62,884 nucleotides of DNA from Bacillus sp. FJAT-42315 (GCF_002797375.1 NZ_KZ454941.1:2155901-2218784), one strand, 5' to 3'; counted from the stretch's first letter, positions 29,018-39,129 are shown. The notes: generated by a model not told the origin, from the letters alone. Program-made: numbers and translations.

Positions 29018-31153
29018 CTATTTAACTTTCTCTAATAAGCCCATCTCCAAACAAGTAGTCACAGCCAGCTTTTTAACCCCTTCTTGAAACTGAATTTCAA
29101 TCATCTCTTCAGTAAGTTGAACAATTTCCCCACTTCCAAACACTCGATGCTTCACCAATTTTCCTGTTACCAAGTCACCTCTGCTTCGGATCGCATTGGG
29201 GTTCTGTTCGGGTCCTTCCTCACGAGGCTTTTCCTCTTTCGGACTGATTATTTTTTTAACGTCCGTGACGAAACGGGATTCTGTTGTCCTTTTCCCATCA
29301 CGAACTTTATAATGAATGAGCTCTAAATGTCGTTTTGCTCGTGTCATTCCGACGTAAAACAAGCGAGTGGCCTCTTCCATTTTCTCTTCTGTCCCTTTTT
29401 TATCATCATCAGAAGATGGAATCACGCCTTCCACTAAATCGATCATATACACACGCTCAAATTCTAGCCCTTTCGCACTGTGAAATGTCGAGAAAATGAC
29501 GGCATTTTGCCCTTTTCTTATTTTAGCTGTTTTTAGAACGGATTCTAGATGCTTAAGCCGCCCTGCAAACCCCTCCATCGTTTCTAACGTGTCGGCAATT
29601 TCTTCAAGCGTGTTCAAAATACCAAATAAATATTCCTTGCGAAAGCCCAATTGTTCACATGTCTTTTCTAGTGCTTTCTCATAACCTAGCCGATCTCTAA
29701 TCACACGAATCGCCTGCAACGGTGGCATACCGCTCATTTGCTGGAAAGTTTCTTTACATGCTTTTAATTGTTTCACTTGATAGTCTTTTAGTTGAACATG
29801 ATTCAATAAGTTATCAAAAACCGATTCGTTGTTACGAATTTGCTTCAGTGCGGCCATTTGCTGTTTACTAATATAGCCATTAAACTTCAGATGAATTTTC
29901 TCTAAAATATCCGGGCGTTTATCAGTAAACGTCATGCGCATAAAATTTAAAATATCTTCCACGATCCAGTGCGAGAAAAAGCGATTGTCCGCATCCTTCA
30001 TATAAAAAAGAATGCCAGCACGGTCAAACTCATTCATTAACATAATGGAAGAAGAATGATTGCGATATAAAACGGCCACTTCAGCAAGCTGTTCCGTTTT
30101 CTTCATTTCTTTTACTAAATATTTCGCTTGATACTTGTAATCTGCTAAATCCTTCACTTTAATTGACTCTGCTGAAGGATTATCCGTAAACATATTTTTA
30201 TCATAGCGCTGCTTGTTTCGTTTAATAAATTGATTCGCTGCATCGACGATCTCTTGAGACGAACGATAATTTTGTTCCATAAATAGAACAGTGGCACTTG
30301 GATAGACTTGCTTAAAATTCAACAAATATGACGGCTCTGCTCCTCGCCAGCTATAAATCGCTTGATCATCGTCTGCGACCACACAAAGATTTTTATGTTG
30401 TTGGACGAGTTTTTCAATCATTGCATGTTGCACCATCGACGTGTCTTGACTCTCGTCTGTCAACACATAATCATATCGCCGTTGGTAGCGGCTAAGAAGC
30501 TCGCGATTCTCTTCAAACACTTCATTAGCAATCGTCAGCATATCATCATAATCAAGCAATAATTGATGCGTGCCTGTTTTCTTGTAGGACTCATACTCGC
30601 GAAAAATCCGCTCTGCTTCCGGAACATCTACTTTGATGGTTGACCATTTATCCTCAGTAATCATCTTATTTTTCATAAAACTAATATACGTCGTCAGCTC
30701 GTCCATTTGATCTTCAGTAATATGCTCACCGACAATTGACTTAAATAAATTTCGTAGGATGATTTTTTTATGCAAGGGGCTTTTATCCCCCTCAATCATT
30801 TGATACGGTGTTCTCGTTTCACGAAAATGCTCGCGCACGACTTCAAAGGCCAAACCATGAATTGTAGAAAAATCAACAGCTGGAAGATGAGGAAAGAAAC
30901 GCTCAAAACGCAATTTCATATCATGAGCCGCTGCCCGACTGAACGTAATCGCTTTAATCCGTGATGGAGCTATCCCCTTTTCCTCGATTAAATAACCGAT
31001 CCGCATAATCATCGTCGTTGTCTTTCCCGATCCTGGAGAAGCCAACAGCAATAGCGGTCCTTCTGTTTGAAGCACCGCTTGTCGTTGCATTTGATTTAAA
31101 GAAACACCTAATTCACTTTTCTTGCGAACAAAAAAATCTTCTTTTACCGTCAT
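29018..31153 (-). CDS. UvrD/PcrA-like SF1A DNA helicase (YjcD-like)
   Basis: A 711-residue superfamily 1A helicase. Visible motifs: Q-motif LNQMQRQAVL, Walker A ASPGSGKTTTM, motif II LTDESQDTS (DESQ), motif III DDDQAIYSWRGA, motif IV EQNYRSS, motif V FSTFHSAKGLEF and motif VI GMTRAKRHL. The C-terminal 60 residues form a small barrel-like tail (KHRVFGSGEIVQ) as in PcrA/UvrD. Length and the stand-alone context fit the Bacillus YjcD group rather than PcrA, which is paired with ligA. Role in DNA repair is inferred from the family only. Confidence 0.9.
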   Translation of the reverse strand: MTVKEDFFVRKKSELGVSLNQMQRQAVLQTEGPLLLLASPGSGKTTTMIMRIGYLIEEKGIAPSRIKAITFSRAAAHDMKLRFERFFPHLPAVDFSTIHGLAFEVVREHFRETRTPYQMIEGDKSPLHKKIILRNLFKSIVGEHITEDQMDELTTYISFMKNKMITEDKWSTIKVDVPEAERIFREYESYKKTGTHQLLLDYDDMLTIANEVFEENRELLSRYQRRYDYVLTDESQDTSMVQHAMIEKLVQQHKNLCVVADDDQAIYSWRGAEPSYLLNFKQVYPSATVLFMEQNYRSSQEIVDAANQFIKRNKQRYDKNMFTDNPSAESIKVKDLADYKYQAKYLVKEMKKTEQLAEVAVLYRNHSSSIMLMNEFDRAGILFYMKDADNRFFSHWIVEDILNFMRMTFTDKRPDILEKIHLKFNGYISKQQMAALKQIRNNESVFDNLLNHVQLKDYQVKQLKACKETFQQMSGMPPLQAIRVIRDRLGYEKALEKTCEQLGFRKEYLFGILNTLEEIADTLETMEGFAGRLKHLESVLKTAKIRKGQNAVIFSTFHSAKGLEFERVYMIDLVEGVIPSSDDDKKGTEEKMEEATRLFYVGMTRAKRHLELIHYKVRDGKRTTESRFVTDVKKIISPKEEKPREEGPEQNPNAIRSRGDLVTGKLVKHRVFGSGEIVQLTEEMIEIQFQEGVKKLAVTTCLEMGLLEKVK

Positions 31154-31264
31154 TTCAAATTACCCTTTCAACCGTTCGAATATTTCTTTCAGTATAACAT
31201 CAAACGGAGACTCATTCACTCGGACTCTTCCAAATCTCGTTTCATAATTCGAAAATGGTGTGCT

Positions 31265-31642
31265 TCATCTAAATTCTACCCACTCTAAAAACTCCAAGCG
31301 GTTTCCAAATGGATCAGATGTGTAAAATCGTTTTGCTCCGGGCAACTTATCGTCTTCAGTAATAACGACCTGGCATGAAACTAAGTGTTCCATTAACTCG
31401 GTAATATTTTTTACTTCGAACGCAGGATGTGCTTTTTTCGCTGGTGAAAAAGGTTCCTCAATGCCAATATGTAGTTGGATTTTTCCACATTCAAACCAGA
31501 CCCCGCCTCGTTTTCGCAACTCAGCCGGCTTTTCGATTTCTTTAAATTGTAAAATATCTTTAAAAAACTTTCTTGCTTCTTCCTCGCTCCCCTTAGGTGC
31601 TGTCAGCTGAATATGATCAATTGTTTCAATGTGAAAAGCCAT
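31265..31642 (-). CDS. VOC (glyoxalase/bleomycin-resistance) family protein
   Basis: A 125-residue vicinal-oxygen-chelate protein with two beta-alpha-beta-beta-beta halves. IDHIQLTAPKGSEEEARKF is the first half start and DPFGNRLEFLEW the family-typical end. Potential metal ligands are the first-half His (DHIQL), His in IQLHIG and Glu of LEFLEW. Activity is not predictable; close relatives are annotated as glyoxalases. It starts with ATG after GGGAG and ends 111 bp before the helicase gene. Confidence 0.85.
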   Translation of the reverse strand: MAFHIETIDHIQLTAPKGSEEEARKFFKDILQFKEIEKPAELRKRGGVWFECGKIQLHIGIEEPFSPAKKAHPAFEVKNITELMEHLVSCQVVITEDDKLPGAKRFYTSDPFGNRLEFLEWVEFR

Positions 31643-31716
31643 TCAACCATCTCCCTATTTAATTTGCTTAAAATTTCCTTACATAAAATATGGTAACACA
31701 AAATCGAGAATAAGTT

Positions 31717-32583
31717 CTATGTATGTTTTTTATAGTATGCCGGCTTTAGTTCCGCAATTAAAATAGCGATCATGATTAACATAGCCCCCATAACCATACG
31801 ACCTGTCAGCACTTCATGTAAAAATAAAACCGATAACAACATACCGAAAAATGATTCTGTTGATAGAATAATGGCTGCCTTTGTGGCCGTTGTATATCGA
31901 TGCGCCATATTTTGAAAAAGATAGGCGATCGTTGTTGAAAAAACTGCTAAATACAAAATCGAATATATCGCTTCTTTTTCCATTGTTATCGGTATATCCC
32001 CTTGAATAAATACCGTAACTATACTAATTAAAGCCGCTGTTATGAATTGTACAATTGTTAGTGAAATGGCATCTTCCTTTTGGACAAAAAGATTAGTGTA
32101 AAAAATATCAAAAGCAAAGCCAATTGCACATAAAAGGGACAACACATCTCCTATGTTGATTGTCATAGAACCTTGCAATGATAAAAAGCCAATACCTACA
32201 ATGGCTAGACCTGAGCCGAATAATTCATACCGATCAATTTTGCGTTTGTAAATGAGATAAGCTATGACCGGCACAATCACAACATTGACAGCTGTTAAAA
32301 ATGCATTTTTAGATGGTGTCGTATATTGTAAACCGACCGTTTGTAAAGCAAAGGCGATGTATAAAATGGTTCCTAAGATGGCGCCTTTCCACACGACAGA
32401 TTTCGTAAATTTTTTGAATTTGTATCCAAATAGTATTGTAAGTATAAGCGTAGCTACAACAAACCTTCCTGCCATCACTTCATAAGCGGTTAAATATTCG
32501 AGTGCGATAGCTGTTACAACAAACCCACTCCCCCAAATAATTGCTGTAATGAACAACATACCATCACCAATGTATTGTTTCAT
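31717..32583 (-). CDS. DMT-family transporter (EamA type)
   Basis: A 288-residue protein with ten predicted membrane helices in two EamA repeats (about 5-135 and 145-280), typical length. GGSGFVVTAIALEYLTAYE-like start and the second-repeat segment STTIAYLFQNMAHRYTTATKAA are characteristic. Members export metabolites or amino acids; the substrate here is unknown. A GGAGGAG site precedes the ATG. It lies between the PucR regulator and the VOC gene on the same strand. Confidence 0.88.
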   Translation of the reverse strand: MKQYIGDGMLFITAIIWGSGFVVTAIALEYLTAYEVMAGRFVVATLILTILFGYKFKKFTKSVVWKGAILGTILYIAFALQTVGLQYTTPSKNAFLTAVNVVIVPVIAYLIYKRKIDRYELFGSGLAIVGIGFLSLQGSMTINIGDVLSLLCAIGFAFDIFYTNLFVQKEDAISLTIVQFITAALISIVTVFIQGDIPITMEKEAIYSILYLAVFSTTIAYLFQNMAHRYTTATKAAIILSTESFFGMLLSVLFLHEVLTGRMVMGAMLIMIAILIAELKPAYYKKHT

Positions 32584-32660
32584 TTCTTCTCCTCCTAACT
32601 ACAACAAGGATAGCATGAGAAGAAATACGATAATTTGATTGTCATTCTAAATTTTCAAGC

Positions 32661-33848
32661 TTATTTTTGTACTGATTCCAATCCAACAGTCGCTCCTTCA
32701 ATTGTTATATGCAGTAAATACAATTTAATTGCTGAAGATAAACGCTCATAAAAAACGAGCTCGTTACCAAAAGGTTCTATTAATTGACGTATTTTCGTCA
32801 TACGATAACGAATCGTATTCGGATGACAGTAATGTATGACCGCTACTTCTTTTACATTCCCTTTTGTCAACACAAATGTCACTGCTGTATTCAATAACTC
32901 ACGATCTACTCTTTCTTCTAAAAGCGGACCTAAATACATTTTTATATAATTGTTAGCGAATTGGGCATCCTTTCGATAGAGCTCAATAAGCATTCTTTCG
33001 GATGCAAGTTGTTCATAATGACAAATAGACTGCATTTCTATTTCAGCAATAATTCGTGCATAGTAGGCTTCTCTAACAGCTAGATGAAGTTCTGTATGCG
33101 TTAAGTGAGCTTCGCTATAACCAATTATTAATGTATCTGTTGGAATTGCATAAAACGTCATCCATTCATTTAGCATTTTCTCAAATTGAAGTTGCTGGTA
33201 TTTGTTTGTAAAAAAGATGAGAATACTTTGTTTATAAGTACAAATAATACCAGATGTTAAAAAGGACTCGAATTGGAAAAAATCGTACATCCATTGGGAG
33301 TCCTCGTACTGTTTCATTTTAATATTCGCTGCAAACACATATTTCTCAAACGGTTTATTCATTTGTTGTAAAAAGGATTGCATTTGTTTCTCTGAAATTT
33401 CTTCTTCGATTAGGCACCTCATCATCTTTTCTAAAAAGAGCTTATTGTCCCTTTTTTTAATATCGTTCATTACTTCAAAAATGATATCTTCAAAAAATTC
33501 ATCTCCACCAAAACGTAAAATTGGGAAACCCTGCTCATTTGCAAAATCTAGGACCTCGTTCGGTAAATCCTCAAAAATAACTGGTTTATAGGCTAAGGCA
33601 CTCACCTTTAATTCAATCAGTTTTTTAATTGTGTCGATTAACTGCTCTGGCTTTTCTTTGGCAAATAATAAACTGCTGAGTACAAGGCTATAAGAGCTGA
33701 AAGCAGTTTCTCTCACTTGCTGAATACCTGCCGCGAATTCAAAATCCAAAATTTCAACCGTTTCGATTATATTATTTAATGCATTGCCACCTGCTACAAC
33801 CGAAAAATCTTGTGTAACTGACAGCTGTAATAAATCCTTTACATTCAT
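32661..33848 (-). CDS. PucR-type transcriptional regulator
   Basis: From the preferred ATG 33848 (AAGGA upstream) the 395-residue product begins MNVKDLLQLSVTQDF, the start of a PucR N-terminal ligand domain (about 1-120). A middle GGDEF-like/CdaR region follows, and a C-terminal PucR-type helix-turn-helix ends the protein (KEVAVIHYCHPNTIRYRM). Such regulators control purine, sugar-acid, aromatic or fatty-acid catabolic genes. An upstream in-frame start at 33944 would add 32 residues without a good site. It is near the catabolic cluster but separated from it by a GNAT gene and a terminator, so a link is only possible. Confidence 0.88.
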   Translation of the reverse strand: MNVKDLLQLSVTQDFSVVAGGNALNNIIETVEILDFEFAAGIQQVRETAFSSYSLVLSSLLFAKEKPEQLIDTIKKLIELKVSALAYKPVIFEDLPNEVLDFANEQGFPILRFGGDEFFEDIIFEVMNDIKKRDNKLFLEKMMRCLIEEEISEKQMQSFLQQMNKPFEKYVFAANIKMKQYEDSQWMYDFFQFESFLTSGIICTYKQSILIFFTNKYQQLQFEKMLNEWMTFYAIPTDTLIIGYSEAHLTHTELHLAVREAYYARIIAEIEMQSICHYEQLASERMLIELYRKDAQFANNYIKMYLGPLLEERVDRELLNTAVTFVLTKGNVKEVAVIHYCHPNTIRYRMTKIRQLIEPFGNELVFYERLSSAIKLYLLHITIEGATVGLESVQK

Positions 33849-34078
33849 TATATGTATCATCCTTTTTAATAACGTAGATAACATGATTATAAAGCATCGC
33901 AGCATAATTCGATAAGAAATTCCATTTCCGAGTTCCACTTTCACCTATCGCAGAAAAACTATTTACTCTGACATCTAGCCTTTGTAAAATAGACACATGC
34001 AAACATGAAAGGACTGAACTATGCACAGATGACGATATTTTTAATCCAGTTATCCAAACAATAATGGAGGTAAAAATA

Positions 34079-34609
34079 TTGACTACAGAGCTATACACTA
34101 AAAGATTGCATCTAAGAAAGATGAAAGTATCCGACTCGCCTAGCTTATTTCATATTTGGTCTGACCCTGATGTTACTAAATTTATGAACATTACTAATTT
34201 TACTGATGAAAATCAAGCAAAAGAAATGATCGAGCTTATTGATGAATTGGATCAAGGTAACAAAGCTATTCGTTTCACCATTATTGAATTAGAGTCGCAA
34301 AAGATCATCGGTTCTTGTGGATTTAATTCTCTTGACTTTGAACATGCGAAAGCCGAAATAGGGTATGACTTAGCGAAAGCATTTTGGGGTAAGGGATACG
34401 CTCAAGAAGCCATTCATTCTTTGTTAGATTATGCTTTTAAAACTTTGAGGCTCAATCGAATTGAAGCAAAAGTAGAACCAGAAAACTCGAACTCTATAAG
34501 ACTTTTGGAAAAATTAAACTTCACTTTTGAGGGAACATTAAGACAGTACGAAAAATCAAAAGGAACGTTTAATGACATCAATATGTACTCATTGTTACAA
34601 ACGGATTGA
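34079..34609 (+). CDS. GNAT acetyltransferase, RimJ/RimL-like
   Basis: A 176-residue N-acetyltransferase of the RimJ/RimL branch, which acetylates protein N-termini or small molecules. The acetyl-CoA binding region is AFWGKGYAQEAI (Q/RxxGxG-like), and VEPENSNSIRLLEKLNF is the conserved fourth motif. The true start is TTG at 34079: GGAGG at 34066-34070 is 8 nt before it, while the ATG at 34064 overlaps that site. It is the only rightward gene in this part and is closed by its own terminator. Confidence 0.9.
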   Translation: MTTELYTKRLHLRKMKVSDSPSLFHIWSDPDVTKFMNITNFTDENQAKEMIELIDELDQGNKAIRFTIIELESQKIIGSCGFNSLDFEHAKAEIGYDLAKAFWGKGYAQEAIHSLLDYAFKTLRLNRIEAKVEPENSNSIRLLEKLNFTFEGTLRQYEKSKGTFNDINMYSLLQTD

Positions 34610-34623
34610 TTTAAATCCTTCTC

Positions 34624-34663
34624 GGGGCATCCAAAAGTTGATATTTCGGCTTTTGGATGTCCC
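34624..34663 (+). terminator. Terminator of the GNAT gene
   Basis: GGGCATCCAAAAG pairs with CTTTTGGATGTCCC (one mismatch) across an 11-nt loop, followed by TTTTCTG, 14 bp after the stop. Confidence 0.88.
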
Positions 34664-34775
34664 TTTTCTGTTTCAGAAGGTTTTTTCAAAGATAAACTGT
34701 ATGGAGATTTGACATATAAATCTCACTCAGAAACATTTCTAAAACTTTCGAACAGACATACTAGACTACCGAATT

Positions 34776-36122
34776 TTATTCAACGTATCGTTCATATACA
34801 TTGCCATTGAAGAAATAGTTCTTGTCACTTACTTTCTTATAGAAAGAGTCATACCCTTTGTCCATAAGTTGTTGTGCAATAGGTGGAATAGATTTTCCTT
34901 CTTCCTTCATTTTCACAACCGACTTCGTGACACCAATCGCATCCCAAATTTCAAAGACACCGAGTTCCCAACCGAATCCCCATTTCAATGCATTGTCCAT
35001 TGATACAATATCGTCTGCAATTTCACCGTGTAGATGTCCTGCAAATCGCAAAGTTGTTGATAACATATTCCAAATGAGTTTACCTGCACGATCATCGGAA
35101 TATATTAACATGTTCATTCGCTCGCCAACATCTTCTATTTGCATCGCTTTTTCAACAGAAAGCGCCTTCATTTTTTTAATAGGTTCGTATTCCATTGATT
35201 TAACATTTAACTCTAATATTTCGCCATCTAACTTCTGGTAAAACCCACGACCTTTTTTTACGCCAAGCATTTCATTTTCGATCATTTGATTGATAAATCG
35301 AGGCAATTGATACATTTCTTTTTCAACACCTTTTGCCTGCTCCTGCATATGCTTCGCTACCAACTTCAACGTGTCAATTCCTACTACATCCGCCGTTCGA
35401 AACGTTGCGGAGCTCGGACGACCGATCAATGGTCCCATGACTGAATCTATTTCTCCCACTGAATAGTCCCCTTTTTCAAGTTCACCTAGCGCAATAAACA
35501 TCCCAAAGGTTCCCAACCGATTCGCAATAAAGTTCGGTGTATCTTTTGCGAGGATGACTCCCTTCTGTAAAACTTCCTTACAAAAATATTGCATATAGTT
35601 TAACACTTCAGTAGACGTTTTTTCTCCTGGGATGAGCTCAAGTAGTTTTAACAACTGAGGAGGATTAAAAAAGTGTGTGCCTAAAAAATGCTTTTGAAAC
35701 TCGACTGAGCATTCCTCTATCATTGCTCGAATGCTTAATCCAGAAGTATTAGAACTAACTATTGTTTTTTCTGAACGAACTTGCTCAATTTGTTGAAATA
35801 ACATTTTTTTCACTTGTAAATCTTCTACAACTACTTCAATTATCCAGTCTACATCTTTCAACTTTGCTAAGTCATCCTCAAAATTTCCAGCTACAATAGA
35901 GGATAACTGATCTTTTGTTAGAAGCTGTTGTTGAAGAAGCCTTTTAATTGCATTGTTTGCGAGCCGGTTTTTGACGGATGCATCTTCTGCACTGCATCCT
36001 TTTGTTTCCTCTTTTCTATCGAGTAGTTGAACAGACAATCCTTGATTTACTAGATAAGCTGCAATGCCTGCCCCCATGACACCTGCCCCTAAAACCGCAG
36101 CTTTTTTAATTGCATATCCCAC
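34776..36122 (-). CDS. 3-hydroxyacyl-CoA dehydrogenase (FadN-like, no hydratase domain)
   Basis: The protein oxidises 3-hydroxyacyl-CoA with NAD+. A Rossmann motif GAGVMGAGIAAYL is at the N-terminus, followed by VVSSNTSGLSI and the catalytic histidine region FLGTHFFNPP. Two C-terminal dimerisation parts follow (about 190-300 and 330-450). It resembles the dehydrogenase half of Bacillus FadN, which is near 790 residues and carries an enoyl-CoA hydratase domain; here that domain is missing (449 residues) and no separate crotonase gene is in the cluster. GTG at 36122 is preferred (AAAGGA 10 nt upstream); GTG at 36131 lies too close to that site. It is the last gene of the leftward catabolic series. 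Confidence 0.9.
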   Translation of the reverse strand: MGYAIKKAAVLGAGVMGAGIAAYLVNQGLSVQLLDRKEETKGCSAEDASVKNRLANNAIKRLLQQQLLTKDQLSSIVAGNFEDDLAKLKDVDWIIEVVVEDLQVKKMLFQQIEQVRSEKTIVSSNTSGLSIRAMIEECSVEFQKHFLGTHFFNPPQLLKLLELIPGEKTSTEVLNYMQYFCKEVLQKGVILAKDTPNFIANRLGTFGMFIALGELEKGDYSVGEIDSVMGPLIGRPSSATFRTADVVGIDTLKLVAKHMQEQAKGVEKEMYQLPRFINQMIENEMLGVKKGRGFYQKLDGEILELNVKSMEYEPIKKMKALSVEKAMQIEDVGERMNMLIYSDDRAGKLIWNMLSTTLRFAGHLHGEIADDIVSMDNALKWGFGWELGVFEIWDAIGVTKSVVKMKEEGKSIPPIAQQLMDKGYDSFYKKVSDKNYFFNGNVYERYVE

Positions 36123-36172
36123 CTCAAACACTTCCTTTTTTATGGTTTTTGCCCACCAAGTTGCAGATTCAT

Positions 36173-36210
36173 AAAGGCGACTGCAATCTGATTCAGCTGT
36201 AGTCGCCTTT
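36173..36210. terminator. Hairpin between ligase and dehydrogenase genes
   Basis: AAAGGCGACT (36173-36182) and AGTCGCCTTT (36201-36210) form a perfect 10-bp stem. The following U-tract on the minus strand is weak, so it may attenuate rather than end transcription before the FadN-like gene, or protect the transcript end. Confidence 0.55.
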
Positions 36211-36292
36211 CTTTGTCGTTTGAAACAATGATCTTCATCTATTTATTAATAAATTTGTTGGAGTTATATAGCCAAGATTTAAGTTTTCCTCG

Positions 36293-37849
36293 TTATCTGT
36301 TAGTCACTTCCTTTTGATAAATGTCTACTAGGCCGCGTTTTAATATTTTTCCGACTCCATTACGAGGCAATTGGTTGATAAAAATGACTTCCTGTGGCGT
36401 TTTATATTTCGCTAAATGTTCTTGGCTGAATGCAATGATCTCCTCCGCTGTGATTGAAGCATCTGGTTTTTTAACCACATATGCTACTAAACGCTCTCCC
36501 ATTTGTTCATCAGGCACACCAACCGCCGCAACCTCCAAGACATCCGAATGCGTAACGATCACTTCCTCGATGTCTCGAGGGAAAATATTCAGTCCGCCTC
36601 GAATTACCACATCTTTCTTGCGATCAACGATAAAGATATAGTCGTCCTCATCCATATACGCCATATCACCTGTACGCAACCAGCCGTCGACAATAGTTCT
36701 GGCCGTTTCTTCTTCAAGCCGGTAATAACCAGGTGTTACATTCAATCCTTTGACTGCCAGCTCACCGATCTCACCTGGCGACAATGTATTTCCATCTTCA
36801 TCAATTATTTTTGCCTTGACAATGTCAATAGGTGGTCCTACAGATCCCGGTTTTTGAACCATATCTCTCCACTGAAGAGATACGACAGGCGCTGCTTCAG
36901 ACAAACCGTAGCCCTGCCAAATCGTTGCACCTGTTCTTCTTGTAAACGCTTCCATTAAGGCGGTTGGTAAAGGTGCAGAACTACATAAAATCCCTACTAC
37001 ACTACTAAAGTCATAGTTATCGATGGACGGATGCATAATCATTCCATAGATCATGGCCGGAACCGCTGAAAAAGATTGGATTTTATATTTTTCAACCGCT
37101 TTAAAAATTTCTTCTGCATCAAATCGTTCTAATACAATTACGGTACTTCCAAGATTTAAATACATATTCATTGCTGTAAAACCGAAGCTATGTGCTAAAG
37201 GCAACGCGACTATAGTTGTCTTCCTTAACATCTCAACTTCCATTACATTAGCAGAGGCTTGTGCGCTAATGTAAAGATTGCGATGTGTTAACATGACTCC
37301 TTTCGGTTGGCTAGTCGTGCCTGATGTATAAAGGATGACAGCTAAATCGTCTTCTTTTACATTTCGATTATTTTCAATCAGCTTATCCTCTGAAGAAAGA
37401 TAGATTTGATTTAATTCATGGACCTCCATATTTTTTTCAACATGTCCATTTTCAAACGTATCTGTAACAACCACATGAATCTTCTTATTCATTTTTTGTG
37501 CTACTTTAATAATATTATCGTACAGGCTGCTCGATGTAATGATTGTATCTGCATCAGAATCTTCCATAATATAATGGACTTCGTTTGCATTTAATGCATA
37601 CATAACGGGAACGACAACAGCTCCTGCTTTTAAAATCGCTTGATAGGCGACAAGAACTTCAGGACAATTTTGCAAATAAACAATCACCTTATCACTTTGA
37701 CTCTTCACTTGTGTTTGCAGGTAATTAGCAAGTTTAGTTGATAAATGATCTAGTTCTAGATTCGTATACGTGGAATCGCCAAAGCGAATAAAGTCATGTT
37801 TACCAAATTTCTCTATGTTCTCTTTCAATATAGTAGTAAGTAACATCAT
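36293..37849 (-). CDS. AMP-forming acyl-CoA synthetase
   Basis: A 518-residue ANL-superfamily ligase that activates a carboxylic acid to the acyl-AMP and then the CoA thioester. Visible motifs: P-loop YTSGTTSQPKGVMLTHRN, the A5 region WQGYGLSEAAPVVS, A7 LRTGDMAYMDEDDY, A8 hinge DRKKDVVIRGGLNIFPRDIE and the catalytic lysine in PRNGVGKILKRGL. Length is typical of medium/long-chain ligases. GGGAGG precedes the ATG by 7 nt. It is the second acyl-CoA ligase in the cluster (the other is at 41622-43349), suggesting two acid intermediates. Confidence 0.93.
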   Translation of the reverse strand: MMLLTTILKENIEKFGKHDFIRFGDSTYTNLELDHLSTKLANYLQTQVKSQSDKVIVYLQNCPEVLVAYQAILKAGAVVVPVMYALNANEVHYIMEDSDADTIITSSSLYDNIIKVAQKMNKKIHVVVTDTFENGHVEKNMEVHELNQIYLSSEDKLIENNRNVKEDDLAVILYTSGTTSQPKGVMLTHRNLYISAQASANVMEVEMLRKTTIVALPLAHSFGFTAMNMYLNLGSTVIVLERFDAEEIFKAVEKYKIQSFSAVPAMIYGMIMHPSIDNYDFSSVVGILCSSAPLPTALMEAFTRRTGATIWQGYGLSEAAPVVSLQWRDMVQKPGSVGPPIDIVKAKIIDEDGNTLSPGEIGELAVKGLNVTPGYYRLEEETARTIVDGWLRTGDMAYMDEDDYIFIVDRKKDVVIRGGLNIFPRDIEEVIVTHSDVLEVAAVGVPDEQMGERLVAYVVKKPDASITAEEIIAFSQEHLAKYKTPQEVIFINQLPRNGVGKILKRGLVDIYQKEVTNR

Positions 37850-37938
37850 AGGAATTCCTCCCTTAGTTTTTTAGGAATGCTATTTAGTACTTAACTGATT
37901 TACCCTTCTAACATCAAACGATTTCATACACCTGCTAA

Positions 37939-39129
37939 TTATCCCCGCGGTAATTGCAAAACTCTTTCTGCAATAATATTTTTCTGAACTTGCGTTGTGC
38001 CCGCATAAATCGTTTCTCCTCGAGAGATAAAATCAATTTCATGCAACTTCCCTTTTCCTAAACTATCTTCCCCCCAATACGGAGCCTGCTTACCGAGTAC
38101 TTCCATCGCCAATTCTCCCAATTTCACATGCATAGAACTCCAAAATACCTTTTGCATGGAAGCTTCAGGGCCTAGCCTGTTATGATTCATAAGCTGACTC
38201 ATTGTTTTCAAGCCATGATAACGGAAAATACGGATTTCTGAGTAAATTTCAGCAAGCTTTTGTCTAAAGTAAGTTGTATCCGCAATCCGTGAACCATCTG
38301 CTGTTGTTAACTCTTTACTTAACTTAACAATTTGCTCGAATTCTTTTTGAAATTGCGCTTGTCTTCCAAGTGACATCGTTCCGCGTTCGAAACTTAATGT
38401 TGTCATTGCAATTTGCCATCCATTATTTAGCTCGCCTACAAAATTTTCTTTTGGAATCCGAACATTATCAAAGAACACTTCATTAAACATTGCCTTTTTA
38501 TCCATTTGAACAATCGGCCGAACGGTCACGCCTTTACTGTTCATCGGAACGAGAAAGAATGTTATTCCTTTATGCTTAGGGGCTTCTTTATCTGTTCGCG
38601 CTAAGACAAAACACCAGTCAGCAAATTGCGCTCCGCTTGTCCAAACTTTCTGTCCATTTATAACCCACTCATCCCCATCTAACTCCGCTCTCGTTTGAAG
38701 TGATGCTAAGTCAGATCCAGCATTTGGCTCTGAAAAACCTTGGCACCACATTTCTTCTCCTTTCAATAAAGGCTCTAAATAACGCTTCTTTTGTTCTTCA
38801 GTACCGTAAACTAATAGTGTCGGTCCAAATAGAGATTTTCCTAACGCGTTTACTTCAGGAGGAGCATTTAATTTTCCAGCCTCTTCAAAGAAAATAATTT
38901 CGTGTATCGTTGTTTTTCCTTGACCTCCATACTTTTTTGGCCAAGTGATTCCATTAAATCCTCCTGAATAAAGCGTTTTCTCCCACCCGCGGTAAAAGGC
39001 TGCCTCCTCTTCCTCATTTTGAGGTTTTGTATATAAAGGCGTTCCCCACTTCTCAGGCAAGTTCTCTTGTAACCAATGTCGAACTTCTAAACGATATGCT
39101 TCTAACTCCTTGCTTAATGAAAGATCCAT
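37939..39129 (-). CDS. Acyl-CoA dehydrogenase, subunit A type
   Basis: A 396-residue flavin-dependent dehydrogenase. The central FAD-contact region CQGFSEPNAGSDLASLQT and C-terminal ISRGETIYAGTTQVQKN, then IIAERVLQLPRG, place it in the group whose C-terminal motif is Y-A/G-G-T instead of Y-E-G-T, so the base glutamate of medium-chain enzymes is not at the usual place. Such proteins often pair with a second, shorter dehydrogenase to form alpha2-beta2 enzymes, as in sterol catabolism (FadE28-FadE29 type). The partner candidate is the adjacent gene 39188-40291. Start ATG follows GAGGTGAGGGT. Confidence 0.92.
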   Translation of the reverse strand: MDLSLSKELEAYRLEVRHWLQENLPEKWGTPLYTKPQNEEEEAAFYRGWEKTLYSGGFNGITWPKKYGGQGKTTIHEIIFFEEAGKLNAPPEVNALGKSLFGPTLLVYGTEEQKKRYLEPLLKGEEMWCQGFSEPNAGSDLASLQTRAELDGDEWVINGQKVWTSGAQFADWCFVLARTDKEAPKHKGITFFLVPMNSKGVTVRPIVQMDKKAMFNEVFFDNVRIPKENFVGELNNGWQIAMTTLSFERGTMSLGRQAQFQKEFEQIVKLSKELTTADGSRIADTTYFRQKLAEIYSEIRIFRYHGLKTMSQLMNHNRLGPEASMQKVFWSSMHVKLGELAMEVLGKQAPYWGEDSLGKGKLHEIDFISRGETIYAGTTQVQKNIIAERVLQLPRG

